41,962 nucleotides of DNA, from contig JAFWIX010000004.1 of the NCBI GenBank assembly GCA_017514665.1, forward strand, positions 1 to 41,962, in the 5' to 3' direction. Positions 21,398-29,888 of this stretch are shown one piece after another; the stretch's first letter is position 1, and each line of letters starts with the position of its first letter. This stretch comes from Candidatus Saccharimonadota bacterium (GTDB taxonomy: Bacteria > Patescibacteriota > Saccharimonadia > Saccharimonadales > Saccharimonadaceae). The notes beneath the pieces are model-generated. The model saw nothing but the letters and a program-made list of their open reading frames with translations, was not told the DNA's origin and searched no databases. A program made the position numbers and the translations under genes.

Positions 21398-22290
21398 TAT
21401 TTGTTGGCGTTGCCATACTGAGCTTTGCGGCCTGTTTTGGCATTTCTGCGTTAATTACTTCCGAAGACGAAGGTGAAAGCGCGTCTTTGAACACCGAATC
21501 TACCCCTACAGAAGACGCTGTTGAAAAACCTGATTTTGTTGATTTGCAATCTACCCTTGACGAATGGGTTTCTAGCACTTCCGGCACTAAAGGTGTAGTT
21601 ATTTATGATCTTGACAGCGAACGGGTAGCTGCCGAATATCGGCCTGATGCGGATTTTAATACCGCCTCACTTTATAAGTTGTTTCCAGTCTATTTAGGTT
21701 ATATCAAAGTTGAAAACGGCGAACTTGATTCTAGTGCCAAAGCCGCCAGTGGTTATACGGTCGGAAAATGTCTTGATCTTGCAATTCGCGAATCTAATTC
21801 TACTTGTGCCGAATCGCTCATACAACTACTTGGTCCACGACAAGTGCAAAAGGCAGCCGAAGCGTGGGGGGCTAAAAACACCAATGTCAAAGGTCTGCAA
21901 TCTACTCCCGAAGATATCGTCAAGGTTTTGCAAAAATACTATCAACATTCCGAGTTGTCGGACGAAACCTATACCAAAATCCTAGATTCTATGTTAGAAC
22001 AACCACCTATTAATAATGGTTTATGTGACGGTCCTTGTGATTGGCGTCAAGGTTTGCCCAATGGTTTTAGTAACCAGTCTAAAGTTTACAATAAAGTCGG
22101 CTGGGAACATGGCGACGGGAATTATTGGAATCTTTATCATGACGCTGCGATTGTTGAAACCCCTAGTAATCTCGAAAATACCCCGCATCATTATGCAATT
22201 GTCGTCATGACTAGCAAGATTAATCCTACTAAAATTGCCGCTCTCGGAGAAAAAATCGAGAAAAAAGTACTTGATTCCGCTCATAATTAA
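21364..22290 (+). CDS. Beta-lactamase-like serine hydrolase (class A fold)
   Basis: 308 residues. An N-terminal helix (10-30) anchors an extracytoplasmic domain. 'TASLYKLF' holds the S-x-x-K pair (S102, K105), 'RESNSTCAE' corresponds to the SxN region, and 'VYNKVGWEH' to the KTG strand with Val in place of Thr. This fits the beta-lactamase2/penicillin-binding-like group. Because it sits with sortases and a CapA-like gene, a wall-processing carboxypeptidase or transpeptidase role is at least as likely as antibiotic resistance. Several Cys pairs are present. Confidence 0.75.
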   Translation: MVSRAHQSTPLIFVGVAILSFAACFGISALITSEDEGESASLNTESTPTEDAVEKPDFVDLQSTLDEWVSSTSGTKGVVIYDLDSERVAAEYRPDADFNTASLYKLFPVYLGYIKVENGELDSSAKAASGYTVGKCLDLAIRESNSTCAESLIQLLGPRQVQKAAEAWGAKNTNVKGLQSTPEDIVKVLQKYYQHSELSDETYTKILDSMLEQPPINNGLCDGPCDWRQGLPNGFSNQSKVYNKVGWEHGDGNYWNLYHDAAIVETPSNLENTPHHYAIVVMTSKINPTKIAALGEKIEKKVLDSAHN

Positions 22291-22299
22291 TGTTATAAT
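22271..22299 (+). promoter_or_regulatory. Promoter of tRNA-Gln
   Basis: -35 TTGATT (22271-22276, in the end of the preceding gene), 17-bp spacer ending TGT, -10 TATAAT (22294-22299). Confidence 0.7.
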
Positions 22300-22335
22300 C
22301 AACTAGGCTACTTACTATAGAGCATCTATGGGTCA

Positions 22336-22410
22336 TGGGATGTCGCCAAGTGGTAAGGCAGTGGGTTCTGGTCCCACCATTCGGGGGTTCGAATCCCTCC
22401 ATCCCAGCCA
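22336..22410 (+). tRNA. tRNA-Gln (anticodon CTG)
   Basis: 75 nt with a TGGGATG/CATCCCA acceptor, G discriminator, encoded CCA and anticodon loop TTCTGGT. Confidence 0.95.
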
Positions 22411-22474
22411 CTTTGTATAGAATTAGTCAGATCAACTGCGAGGTTAGACCTATGAAGTTAATTGGTAGAGTGTG

Positions 22475-22505
22475 AAAAAGAGAGCCTTCAAGGCTCCCTT
22501 TTTAT
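22475..22505. terminator. Bidirectional terminator between tRNA-Gln and the orphan gene
   Basis: GAGCC TTCAA GGCTC with GAAAAAG before and CCTTTTTA after, so it can end transcripts from both sides. The rest of 22411-22541 shows no gene. Confidence 0.75.
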
Positions 22506-22541
22506 TTTAAAAAAACTTAGTCTTAGTTCTCTAGTAAGATG

Positions 22542-23372
22542 TTAATAGTAACGTCCATCATCACTGCAATAGAACGCTTCTATTAGGCGGTAGTCAGCAC
22601 CGTACTTTTCTAGTAGTTCTTCGTAAAACGACTGATTTGTCGAATCCCAGTTGACCCCCTCGGCCTCTTTTAATTTGAGTGCGTTTTCAGCGAATGTGTC
22701 AATATCTATGACGCTTGCTGCACCGTTATCCAGTAAAACCGCCATAACTCGTACTAACCAAATTGGGTTAGTAGCATAGCCTATGACATCAAGATAACGT
22801 CTCGCAATGTCGTTGATAGTGTACTCAAAGTAATCGGAGTCCAAGATGTCTTCCAAGATGGATTCATACTGGTCGGGACTTATGCCGATTGCTTTTACGA
22901 CTATCGGGTCATTGATAATCTCAATCAGGTCGTCGCTGTCCAGATTAAAGCCTCTTACGAGATTCTCGAAGTGAGTATGCACGTATTCTGTGCAATTGAT
23001 TAAAAGGTATTTTCCTACCTCTACTTTGCCAAACTCCATACCGTACTGCGGGGCACGTTTATAAATAAAGAAATAAAATTCTTCATCTTTTACATACCCG
23101 TCAATTCGGTTGAGAATGATGTCTTGATTGAGTAGCCTACGCTTCCAAAAAGGTTGCATGGCAGACAGAAATTTTCTCGCCCCCTCTGGTTCGCGATGAT
23201 AATCCTTAATCCAGGGAGCAAAGATTTCCTCTGCTTTCCGAAGTAGTAATCTTACGTCGATTTCTTCTGCCAACAATTGTTCGCAAGCGTCAGCTAGGGT
23301 AAAATTTTCGTCAATTTTAGCGAAAACTTCTGCTATCCTTTTTCTTTGCTGTTTTCTTTGTTCTGGTGTCAT
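22542..23372 (-). CDS. Unrecognised soluble protein, orphan of the G-rich RBS group
   Basis: 276 residues from the ATG at 23372. No family recognised. It is rich in Glu, Asp and Leu and mostly helical by eye, begins 'MTPEQRKQQRKRIAEVF', contains 'LEDILDSDYFEYTINDIARR' and ends 'YCSDDGRYY'. There is no signal peptide or membrane helix. The start was chosen because GAGAGGGGG lies nine nucleotides upstream, the same layout as at 12837; ATGs at 23393 and 23381 sit at or before that motif. It is a single-gene unit with its own promoter, a ~90-nt leader and a terminator. Confidence 0.6.
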   Translation of the reverse strand: MTPEQRKQQRKRIAEVFAKIDENFTLADACEQLLAEEIDVRLLLRKAEEIFAPWIKDYHREPEGARKFLSAMQPFWKRRLLNQDIILNRIDGYVKDEEFYFFIYKRAPQYGMEFGKVEVGKYLLINCTEYVHTHFENLVRGFNLDSDDLIEIINDPIVVKAIGISPDQYESILEDILDSDYFEYTINDIARRYLDVIGYATNPIWLVRVMAVLLDNGAASVIDIDTFAENALKLKEAEGVNWDSTNQSFYEELLEKYGADYRLIEAFYCSDDGRYY

Positions 23373-23468
23373 TTGTTGCATCCCCCTCTCCATTACAAAA
23401 AACTAGCAATAACAAACAAAAATACTAAGATACTAAGTTTTTAATGTACTCCCACTTCCTTCTCTCTA

Positions 23469-23497
23469 ATTATGACACAAGTATGCAAAAAAGTAAA
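23469..23497 (-). promoter_or_regulatory. Promoter of the orphan gene
   Basis: Minus strand: -35 TTTACT (23492-23497), 17-bp spacer ending TGT, -10 CATAAT (23469-23474). Confidence 0.6.
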
Positions 23498-23521
23498 GTG
23501 AATATTTTTTATCAAAACCTC

Positions 23522-23550
23522 TTTACAATTTTTATAAAATCGTATAGAAT
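23522..23550 (+). promoter_or_regulatory. Promoter of tuf
   Basis: -35 TTTACA (23522-23527), 17-bp spacer, -10 TAGAAT (23545-23550), one of the few without an upstream TG. It leaves a leader of about 68 nt. Confidence 0.65.
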
Positions 23551-23563
23551 ATAAGGTGTAGAA

Positions 23564-23595
23564 GTCTGGAGCTGGTTTTTATTAGTGCTCCTGAC
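23564..23595 (+). promoter_or_regulatory. Hairpin in the tuf leader
   Basis: GTCTGGAGC pairs with GCTCCTGAC (one T-T mismatch) around a 14-nt T-rich loop, 30 nt before the start codon. Possibly a stability or translation-control element. Confidence 0.45.
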
Positions 23596-23624
23596 ATAAT
23601 AATAAAATAAGGAGAACAAATAGA

Positions 23625-24809
23625 ATGGCAAATTTCGACCGTTCCAAGCCACACATCAACGTCGGCACCATGGGTCACGTTGACCACGGCAAAACCACTC
23701 TTACCGCTGCTATTACCAGCGTCCTAGCAAAAAAGCTTCCTTCCGAAGTTAATAAATCCGTCGCCTATGATCAAATCGACAACGCTCCCGAAGAGAAGGC
23801 TCGTGGTATTACTATCGCCACTTCTCACCAAGAGTACGAAAGCGAAAAGCGTCACTACGCTCACGTCGATATGCCAGGTCACGCCGACTACATCAAGAAC
23901 ATGATTACCGGTGCCGCCCAGATTGATGGCGCCATCCTCGTAGTTGCTGCGAACGATGGTCCTCTGCCACAGACTCGCGAGCACGTTCTTTTGGCTCACC
24001 AGGTGAACGTACCAAAGATCATCGTCTTCTTGAACAAGATGGACCTTGCTGATCCAGAACTCGTTGAGCTCGTTGAGATGGACGTCCGCGAACTCTTGAA
24101 CAAATATGGTTTCGATGGCGACAACGCGCCTATCATCAAAGGTTCTGCTACCAAAGCTCTCGAAGGTGATCCTGAAAACGAAGAAGCTATCATGGAGCTC
24201 GTCAAAGCCATGGACGAATACTTTGACGTCCCAGAACACGATCTCGACAAACCATTCCTCATGCCAATCGAAGACGTCTTCTCTATCAAAGGCCGTGGTA
24301 CTGTTGCTACTGGTCGTATCGAGCAAGGTGTAGTCAAGATTAATGACGAAGTTGAAATCGTTGGTCTCAAAGACACCCAAAAATCCGTCGTTACCGGTAT
24401 TGAAGCCTTCCACAAGACTCTCGATCAAGGTCAAGCTGGCGACAATGCTGGTTTGCTCCTCCGTGGTATTGAGCGCGATCAAATCGAACGTGGTCAGGTG
24501 ATTGCCAAGCCAGGCTCCATTACCCCACACACCGAATTTGAAGCTGAAGTTTATATCCTGAAGAAAGAGGAAGGCGGTCGCCACACCCCATTTTCCAAGG
24601 GTTACAAGCCTCAATTCTACTTCCGCACCACCGATGTGACTGGTGAAGTTGAGCTTCCAGACGACAAGGAAATCGTCATGCCAGGTGACACCGTTACCTT
24701 TAAGGCAAAATTACTTGCTCCAATCGCTATGAACAACAACGACCGCTTTGCTATCCGCGAAGGCGGTAAGACTGTCGGTTCCGGCGTCATTACTAAGATT
24801 GTCAAGTAA
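23625..24809 (+). CDS. tuf: Translation elongation factor Tu
   Basis: 394 residues, full length. It carries aminoacyl-tRNA to the ribosome in the GTP form. G1 is GHVDHGKT (17-24), G2 'RGITIA', G3 'DMPGHADY' and G4 'NKMD'. The G3 motif has Met where most bacteria have Cys (DCPGH). Domains 2 and 3 are intact ('[15 protein letters not shown]' to '[11 protein letters not shown]'). AAGGAG lies 10 nt before the ATG. It is followed by its own terminator rather than by rpsJ, from which it is separated by an inverted surface-protein gene. Confidence 0.97.
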   Translation: MANFDRSKPHINVGTMGHVDHGKTTLTAAITSVLAKKLPSEVNKSVAYDQIDNAPEEKARGITIATSHQEYESEKRHYAHVDMPGHADYIKNMITGAAQIDGAILVVAANDGPLPQTREHVLLAHQVNVPKIIVFLNKMDLADPELVELVEMDVRELLNKYGFDGDNAPIIKGSATKALEGDPENEEAIMELVKAMDEYFDVPEHDLDKPFLMPIEDVFSIKGRGTVATGRIEQGVVKINDEVEIVGLKDTQKSVVTGIEAFHKTLDQGQAGDNAGLLLRGIERDQIERGQVIAKPGSITPHTEFEAEVYILKKEEGGRHTPFSKGYKPQFYFRTTDVTGEVELPDDKEIVMPGDTVTFKAKLLAPIAMNNNDRFAIREGGKTVGSGVITKIVK

Positions 24810-24821
24810 TCTGGCAAATAC

Positions 24822-24847
24822 AAAAAATGCCCATACGGGCATTTTTT
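24822..24847. terminator. Bidirectional terminator between tuf and the surface-protein gene
   Basis: AAAAAATGCCC ATAC GGGCATTTTTT, an 11-bp perfect stem with a tetraloop and T/A tracts on both sides. Confidence 0.9.
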
Positions 24848-24859
24848 GTTGTGTAGTGA

Positions 24860-26194
24860 TTATTTCTTAAAATCTACTTTCTTGTAATCAAAGCGATTCA
24901 AGAAGCGAATCAGGCATGCGGTTCCTAGTATGGCGCCAGCTACGAAAGCAGGTATTACTACTGCGTTCATCTCTCCAGTTGGTGCGCCAGTATTAGGTAC
25001 TGCTACCGGTTCTGGACTTTCTACTGTTTTATGTATAGCGGTGAATTCGATATTTTGAGTTACAACGACATCTTTTACTTGTTCTGATGTAATCGGGTCT
25101 CCTGCTTTGATGACAGTACCATCTTGCAATTCTACGTCTACATTTGCAATCCAATAAGTGAAATTATAATCTTCATTTGGCGTACTTTCAGATCCAGACG
25201 GATGATTGCCCGAGACAATATCTTCTTCGGTAATATCAGAGATTTCTCCATTTTCATCTGAAACATAAGTTACATTAAATTGTTTAGCATAATATGCTAC
25301 GCCACTAGCGGCGTGTCCAACAAAACCAAATACAAGATTAAGTCCTTGCTCTTGAGTGTTTCCATTTAATTTTACGTATATATTGCTACCACTATCAATT
25401 GCGAACGACCCTTGACTGTTGTATTGGGCATATATGTAGTTTCCGTTTGATGCATAGATATTTCTAAGATCTGAATCGGTAGGCTGCAATGCGGCGGCGT
25501 TTTTAGCATACATGTTACTGGGAGATAATTCGTTGCCGCTATTTAAAATTTTATACGATTGAGAAGCATCAATATCGGTTAAGCCGAAGAATAAATCGTT
25601 TGCCTTAAACACTGATTCGTTACCTTCTCTGTAAAGTTTGATGTTTGTCTCAATGAACATTTTTGTATCATCAGGAACCGTCAATTGGCCGACATTAGGG
25701 ACTGCTTGGGAGCATGTAGAGTCAGAATAAATTTGCCAACCACCCCAGATTACGCTAGTTGCAGGATTGGTAGCGACTCCGATGGCAAAGTTATTGGCAC
25801 TTTCTCCATCTATTATTGCTTTTTTGAAATCAATAGTTGCGGTGTACGGACCTTGTTTCACTGTATAGCCTATATTGTCTACCGCTTCAATTGAGTTACT
25901 TTTAGAAATTGTAACGTATTTGGCTGGTATACAACCGTCAATTTGGGAATTAATATATCCGCTCGCCCATTTATTTTGTGGTTTAAATACTTGACTTACG
26001 CCAGTAACTTTCATAAGTGGCGTCAGACCGCTAACCAAATCTGGTTCAATTTGTACATTGTCAGAACCAAGTTGGCTTCCAGCAGCCGAATAATCTATAT
26101 TATACGGATTAGCCGCAAAAGCATCAACGCCGCAGAAAGATGCGCCGATAACAGCCGCCGAAACGGTAGAGATGGTGATTCTTTTACTTAACAT
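24860..26194 (-). CDS. Sortase-anchored surface protein (PNTG motif)
   Basis: 444 residues. A signal peptide (about 1-27, ending 'DAFAA') is followed by a ~290-residue secreted region of unknown fold. Next is a beta-grasp-like segment ('VTYVSDENGEISDITEEDI' to 'IKAGDPITSEQVKDV') resembling InlB/SHIRT-type repeats. The C-terminus has 'VPNTGAP' (399-405), a membrane helix ('VVIPAFVAGAILGTACLI') and a basic tail: a sortase sorting signal of the PNTG form. It is the only protein in the window with this signal and so the natural candidate substrate for the two sortases. AAGGA precedes the ATG. It lies on the opposite strand between tuf and rpsJ. Confidence 0.85.
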   Translation of the reverse strand: MLSKRITISTVSAAVIGASFCGVDAFAANPYNIDYSAAGSQLGSDNVQIEPDLVSGLTPLMKVTGVSQVFKPQNKWASGYINSQIDGCIPAKYVTISKSNSIEAVDNIGYTVKQGPYTATIDFKKAIIDGESANNFAIGVATNPATSVIWGGWQIYSDSTCSQAVPNVGQLTVPDDTKMFIETNIKLYREGNESVFKANDLFFGLTDIDASQSYKILNSGNELSPSNMYAKNAAALQPTDSDLRNIYASNGNYIYAQYNSQGSFAIDSGSNIYVKLNGNTQEQGLNLVFGFVGHAASGVAYYAKQFNVTYVSDENGEISDITEEDIVSGNHPSGSESTPNEDYNFTYWIANVDVELQDGTVIKAGDPITSEQVKDVVVTQNIEFTAIHKTVESPEPVAVPNTGAPTGEMNAVVIPAFVAGAILGTACLIRFLNRFDYKKVDFKK

Positions 26195-26234
26195 TTATTT
26201 TCCTTTTTATTTTTATATGACCTATTACGCTTAA

Positions 26235-26263
26235 ATTATATATAATAAAACATCTTTTGTCAA
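26235..26263 (-). promoter_or_regulatory. Consensus promoter of the PNTG surface-protein gene
   Basis: Minus strand: TTGACA (26258-26263), 17 bp, TATAAT (26235-26240), a full consensus match that suggests strong expression. Confidence 0.85.
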
Positions 26264-26290
26264 GAGTTTATGACGAAAAAATGGCAAAGG

Positions 26291-26319
26291 TTGCTTTCGT
26301 AATAAAAGTGTGGTATAAC
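26291..26319 (+). promoter_or_regulatory. Promoter of rpsJ
   Basis: -35 TTGCTT (26291-26296), 17-bp spacer ending TGG, -10 TATAAC (26314-26319). The leader is about 88 nt and contains a short GTGG/CCAC hairpin and then GAAGGAAGG before the ATG. Confidence 0.65.
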
Positions 26320-26413
26320 AATAGTATATATTAATATTAATTATCTATCTCCGATAACTTATTGACGTGGCGTCTAGACCACATCTAAGATTACAGAGAA
26401 GGAAGGTCTAAAA

Positions 26414-26830
26414 ATGGCAGAAGCCAAAGAAACCACCAAAACTACAAAACCAGCCACTAAAAAACCCACCGCTAAGAAACCAGCAGCTAAGAAGCCTGCG
26501 GCCAAAAAACCAGTTAAAAACGAAGGCGGTCTCAAAATCCGTATCCGCCTCAAGGCATATGATCACCGCGTAATCGATCAAAGTGCTAAGCAGATTGTCG
26601 ATACTGCTATTCGTACTGGCGCCACAGTTAGCGGCCCAGTGCCTCTACCAACCAAACGCAGTACTTTTACCGTAGTTAAATCCCCACATGTTTACAAAAC
26701 TGGCGGCGAAGCTTTTGAAATGAAAATTCACAAACGCCTCATCGACATTAGCAACGCTTCTCCTAAGACTATCGATTCCCTACAAAATCTTTCTCTCCCT
26801 GCAGGTGTAGACCCAGAAATCAAAATGTAA
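26414..26830 (+). CDS. rpsJ: Small ribosomal subunit protein uS10 with lysine-rich N-terminal extension
   Basis: 138 residues. Residues 41-138 are a complete S10 ('[20 protein letters not shown]' to 'DPEIKM'), which binds 16S rRNA in the head of the 30S subunit and is also the partner of NusB in antitermination. Residues 1-40 are an added tail made of TKKP/AAKKP repeats, absent from the usual ~100-residue S10. The gene is alone: no rplC/rplD follow, so the classical S10 operon is broken here. Its stop abuts the -10 box of the next gene. Confidence 0.95.
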   Translation: MAEAKETTKTTKPATKKPTAKKPAAKKPAAKKPVKNEGGLKIRIRLKAYDHRVIDQSAKQIVDTAIRTGATVSGPVPLPTKRSTFTVVKSPHVYKTGGEAFEMKIHKRLIDISNASPKTIDSLQNLSLPAGVDPEIKM

Positions 26831-26836
26831 TATAAT
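26831..26836 (+). promoter_or_regulatory. -10 element of the envelope operon
   Basis: TATAAT begins directly after the rpsJ stop codon and ends six nucleotides before the ATG at 26843, so the operon message is probably leaderless. Confidence 0.5.
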
Positions 26837-26842
26837 AAGCTT

Positions 26843-28114
26843 ATGACATTTTTTGCTCGCTTTAAGAAACGTTTTTACTTCGTAGCGGCCAAATACTTCC
26901 GTTTTTTCGCCGACCGTTCTTTGCGGCGTTGGCGACCCAGAGTAATTGCGATTACCGGTTCGGTCGGTAAGACCACTATGTTGCATCTAGTAGAAGCCGA
27001 ATTAGGTGACAAGGCTCACTATTCGCACGATGCTAATTCGGCCTTTGGTATTGCTTTTGATATTCTCGGACTCAGCGGCATTAGAGGCAGCAAATTGCGT
27101 TGGTTATATCTGTTTCCAGCGGCATTAATTAAGTCATTTTATTATACGCGCCATGAAAAATTCTACGTGGTCGAAATCGATGGGGAACGCCCCCGCGAGA
27201 CTGAATTTCTCGCCGGCTGGCTTAAACCAGAAGTTACTCTGTGGATATCCCTTGGCTTATCACACGCTGTGCAATTTGAACAAGAAGTTAAGGCGGGCAA
27301 GTTCCCTGATCTTCAAGCGGCAATTTCACACGAATTTGCCACTTTGCCCAAAAATACCACCAGACAAGTCTTTATTGATGGCGATATTCCGCAAATGGTC
27401 GAAGCGACAGCCAACATTAAAGCCAAAGTTACCAAAGTTAAACAGTCTGAACTCAGGCGCTACTCGGTGTATCCGACTCGTACTGATTTTGTTTTTGAAG
27501 GCACCACTTTTCACTTTGCCCAACCACAACCACGTGATCTCACTATTCAACTATTAATGCTAGAAAGACTAGCTAAATACCTTAAAATTTCACTCAAAAC
27601 TGATTTTTCTAATACGCCATTTCCACCGGGGCGTAGCTCTTACCTTGAAGGTAGAAATGGCCTTAAAATTATCGATAGTAGCTATAACGCTCACCTAGTT
27701 AGTATGGAATCAATCCTTGATATGGCTAAACATTTAAAAGCTGGACACAAGTGGTTGATTATTGGTGATATTGTCGATCAGGGTTCAATTGAGGGCGAAG
27801 AGCATACTAAACTCGCCGATATGATTGCTGACGTAAAGCCAGAAAAGATTATCTTGGTTGGACGTCGTACTAAACGTTATACTGCGCCACGACTTAAAGA
27901 GCTTGGCTTTACCGTACAGACCACTCTCGACCCCAAGAAGGCTTTACGGTATATCGAAAAGAACACCGTTGGCGACGAAACTCTAATTTTTAAGGGCAGT
28001 CAATACCTAGAATGGATTATTGAAAAATTATTAAAGAATCCTGATGATGCTAGCAAGCTCTGTCGTCGTGAGCCTGCTGCCATCAAGCGCCGTAAAAAAC
28101 GAGGGTTAGATTAA
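26843..28114 (+). CDS. MurF-like Mur ligase
   Basis: 423 residues. 'AITGSVGKTTMLHLVEAEL' (36-54) is the Mur ligase P-loop. 'FPPGRSSYLEG...IDSSYNAHLVSM' and 'LIIGDIVDQG' match the C-terminal domain of MurF-type enzymes, which add D-Ala-D-Ala to UDP-MurNAc-tripeptide. The usual N-terminal UDP-MurNAc domain is missing or very short (only ~35 residues before the P-loop), so the acceptor may differ from a classical MurF substrate. First gene of five that overlap by 1-11 nt and together look like an envelope pathway. Confidence 0.75.
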   Translation: MTFFARFKKRFYFVAAKYFRFFADRSLRRWRPRVIAITGSVGKTTMLHLVEAELGDKAHYSHDANSAFGIAFDILGLSGIRGSKLRWLYLFPAALIKSFYYTRHEKFYVVEIDGERPRETEFLAGWLKPEVTLWISLGLSHAVQFEQEVKAGKFPDLQAAISHEFATLPKNTTRQVFIDGDIPQMVEATANIKAKVTKVKQSELRRYSVYPTRTDFVFEGTTFHFAQPQPRDLTIQLLMLERLAKYLKISLKTDFSNTPFPPGRSSYLEGRNGLKIIDSSYNAHLVSMESILDMAKHLKAGHKWLIIGDIVDQGSIEGEEHTKLADMIADVKPEKIILVGRRTKRYTAPRLKELGFTVQTTLDPKKALRYIEKNTVGDETLIFKGSQYLEWIIEKLLKNPDDASKLCRREPAAIKRRKKRGLD

Positions 28115-28791
28115 TGATACTTTATGTAATTCATGGCTGGACCTACACTACTAAACCCTGGACTAAAACCATAGCTCTATTAAAAGAGCACGGTGTTAAT
28201 GTCAAAATGCTCAACGTGCCAGGGCTCACTGAGCCATCTAGCAAAGTTTGGACTATTGACGATTATGTCAAATGGGCCGATCAGCACATTCCCGATGACG
28301 CTATTGCGCTTGGCCATAGCAACGGCGGTCGTATTTTGTTAAATCTTTGCAGCAAAAAGCCAGAGAAACTCAAACATTTAATCTTACTGGACTCAGCTGG
28401 CGTTTATGAAAAATCTGCCAAACGCGACATTATGCGCAAACTCAGCAAAACTTTTGCACCCCTCAAAAAAGTGCCATACTTACAAAAAGTGATTCATAAG
28501 TTGACTGGCGCGAATGATTACTCTAAAGCTCCTGAAAATATGAAACAAACCCTTGTTAACATGATTGACTCTGATAAGCAATTAGATCTTGCCAAGGTCA
28601 CTACGCCTACTAGTATTTTGTGGGGGCGCGCCGATACTGTGACACCGCCACGTCAAGCTGCAGTTATTCACCAGACTATTCCGGGCAGTACGCTCAAACT
28701 ATACAATGGCTGGACGCACGCGCCCTACCTCTCTCACCCCCAAGAACTCGAAAAAGCTATCATCGACGCGCTAAAAGAGGTAAAAAAATAA
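28114..28791 (+). CDS. Alpha/beta hydrolase
   Basis: 225 residues. Nucleophile elbow 'GHSNGG' (S69), acid in 'WGRADTVTP' (about D175) and base in 'GWTHAPY' (about H204) complete a catalytic triad; 'HGWTYTTKPW' near the start is the oxyanion region. The substrate is not known. It shares one base with the MurF-like gene and one with the aminotransferase gene, so a role in the same envelope pathway is inferred. Confidence 0.8.
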   Translation: MILYVIHGWTYTTKPWTKTIALLKEHGVNVKMLNVPGLTEPSSKVWTIDDYVKWADQHIPDDAIALGHSNGGRILLNLCSKKPEKLKHLILLDSAGVYEKSAKRDIMRKLSKTFAPLKKVPYLQKVIHKLTGANDYSKAPENMKQTLVNMIDSDKQLDLAKVTTPTSILWGRADTVTPPRQAAVIHQTIPGSTLKLYNGWTHAPYLSHPQELEKAIIDALKEVKK

Positions 28792-29888
28792 TGTGGTTTC
28801 TTGGCCAAGCTGCTAATTACAAACCAATCGATGTCTTGAAGCATACGTTTGCAGTTGGTGGCGTCAATGATTCCAAAGATTTAAGGCGTTATTTGGCGGT
28901 GCGTTATCAGTCCACGGCCGATAAAGTTGCTCTATTTCATAATGGCCGTTCGGCGTTAGCGCACGCGCTCAAACTACTCGCTTCGCCTCATTCTGAGGTA
29001 TTAATTAACGGCTTTACTTGTTATGCAGTGGTCGAAGCCGTACGCTCGGCCAATTTAATTCCGGTTTTTGCTGACATTAATCGAGAAACTTTACATTTTG
29101 ACGCTGCAGAGTTAGAGCAGGCAATCAAACAGCATCCCAAACTAAAAGTAATTATCATTCAGAATTCACTCGGCATCACAGTCGATATGGCCAAAATTGA
29201 AAAAATTGCCAAAAAGCATGAATTAATTATTATTGAAGATCTAGCTCATTGCACTGGCACTAAATATCCCGATGGTCGCGAAGTTGGTACAGTCGGTGAC
29301 GCCGCGGCCTTGTCTTTTGGCAAAGGTAAATCTATTGATATTATTTCAGGTGGTGCTTTGATTATGCGCGATATTACCGTAGTCCAGCCTGGTGAACGCC
29401 CACCATTTTCTGATTCCTTGCGTGATCGTTGGTATCCAGTACTAGGCGCGGTCATGCGCGGGGCTCGCCATCTCAAGGTTCACAAAATCATCACGGGCGG
29501 TTTTTTGAAGCTTGGTTTTATTGAGCGCTCCGCCGACGCAGTACTCGATCCCAAAGTTCGCCTCACGCACTGGCAAGCTCGCTTAGCACTTAACAAGCTC
29601 AAAGCTCGCCCCGCCCTCAAACGCGCACCTCTGCGCGAGCACTATTTAGTTAAAGATCGCGAAAAGGTATTAAGCGAGCTTGAAGAAAAGGGCTATATTT
29701 TCCAGGAAATTTGGTACGAAACTCCAGTTTCGCCAGCCCGTTATTATAAAAAAGTCCATTTTGACGAAGCTGAATGTCCCAATTCTACTGAAATTTCCGC
29801 TCACATCGTTAATTTGCCAGATTATTATTCTAAAGACGAATTAAAAGACGCCGTTAAAATTATTAAGGAGCATCAATATGAAAATTAG
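28791..29888 (+). CDS. DegT/DnrJ/EryC1/StrS-type PLP aminotransferase
   Basis: 365 residues from ATG 28791, directly on the stop of the hydrolase gene. 'NGRSALAHAL' binds phosphate, 'IIEDLAH' gives D150 that pairs with the PLP ring, and 'SFGKGKSID' (175-183) holds the Schiff-base lysine, probably K178. The family usually transaminates keto-sugars on nucleotide carriers. A product that goes into cell-wall or capsule sugars, or an amino acid for the cross-bridge, is plausible given the FemAB genes that follow with an 11-nt overlap. Confidence 0.8.
   Translation: MWFLGQAANYKPIDVLKHTFAVGGVNDSKDLRRYLAVRYQSTADKVALFHNGRSALAHALKLLASPHSEVLINGFTCYAVVEAVRSANLIPVFADINRETLHFDAAELEQAIKQHPKLKVIIIQNSLGITVDMAKIEKIAKKHELIIIEDLAHCTGTKYPDGREVGTVGDAAALSFGKGKSIDIISGGALIMRDITVVQPGERPPFSDSLRDRWYPVLGAVMRGARHLKVHKIITGGFLKLGFIERSADAVLDPKVRLTHWQARLALNKLKARPALKRAPLREHYLVKDREKVLSELEEKGYIFQEIWYETPVSPARYYKKVHFDEAECPNSTEISAHIVNLPDYYSKDELKDAVKIIKEHQYEN

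Noticed and set aside
22229-22411. 60-codon frame across tRNA-Gln on the minus strand
   Set aside because: It covers a tRNA gene and has no start signals.
23724-24614. Long 296-codon open frame antisense to tuf
   Set aside because: It is a codon-bias shadow of tuf with no promoter, ribosome-binding site or recognisable domain.
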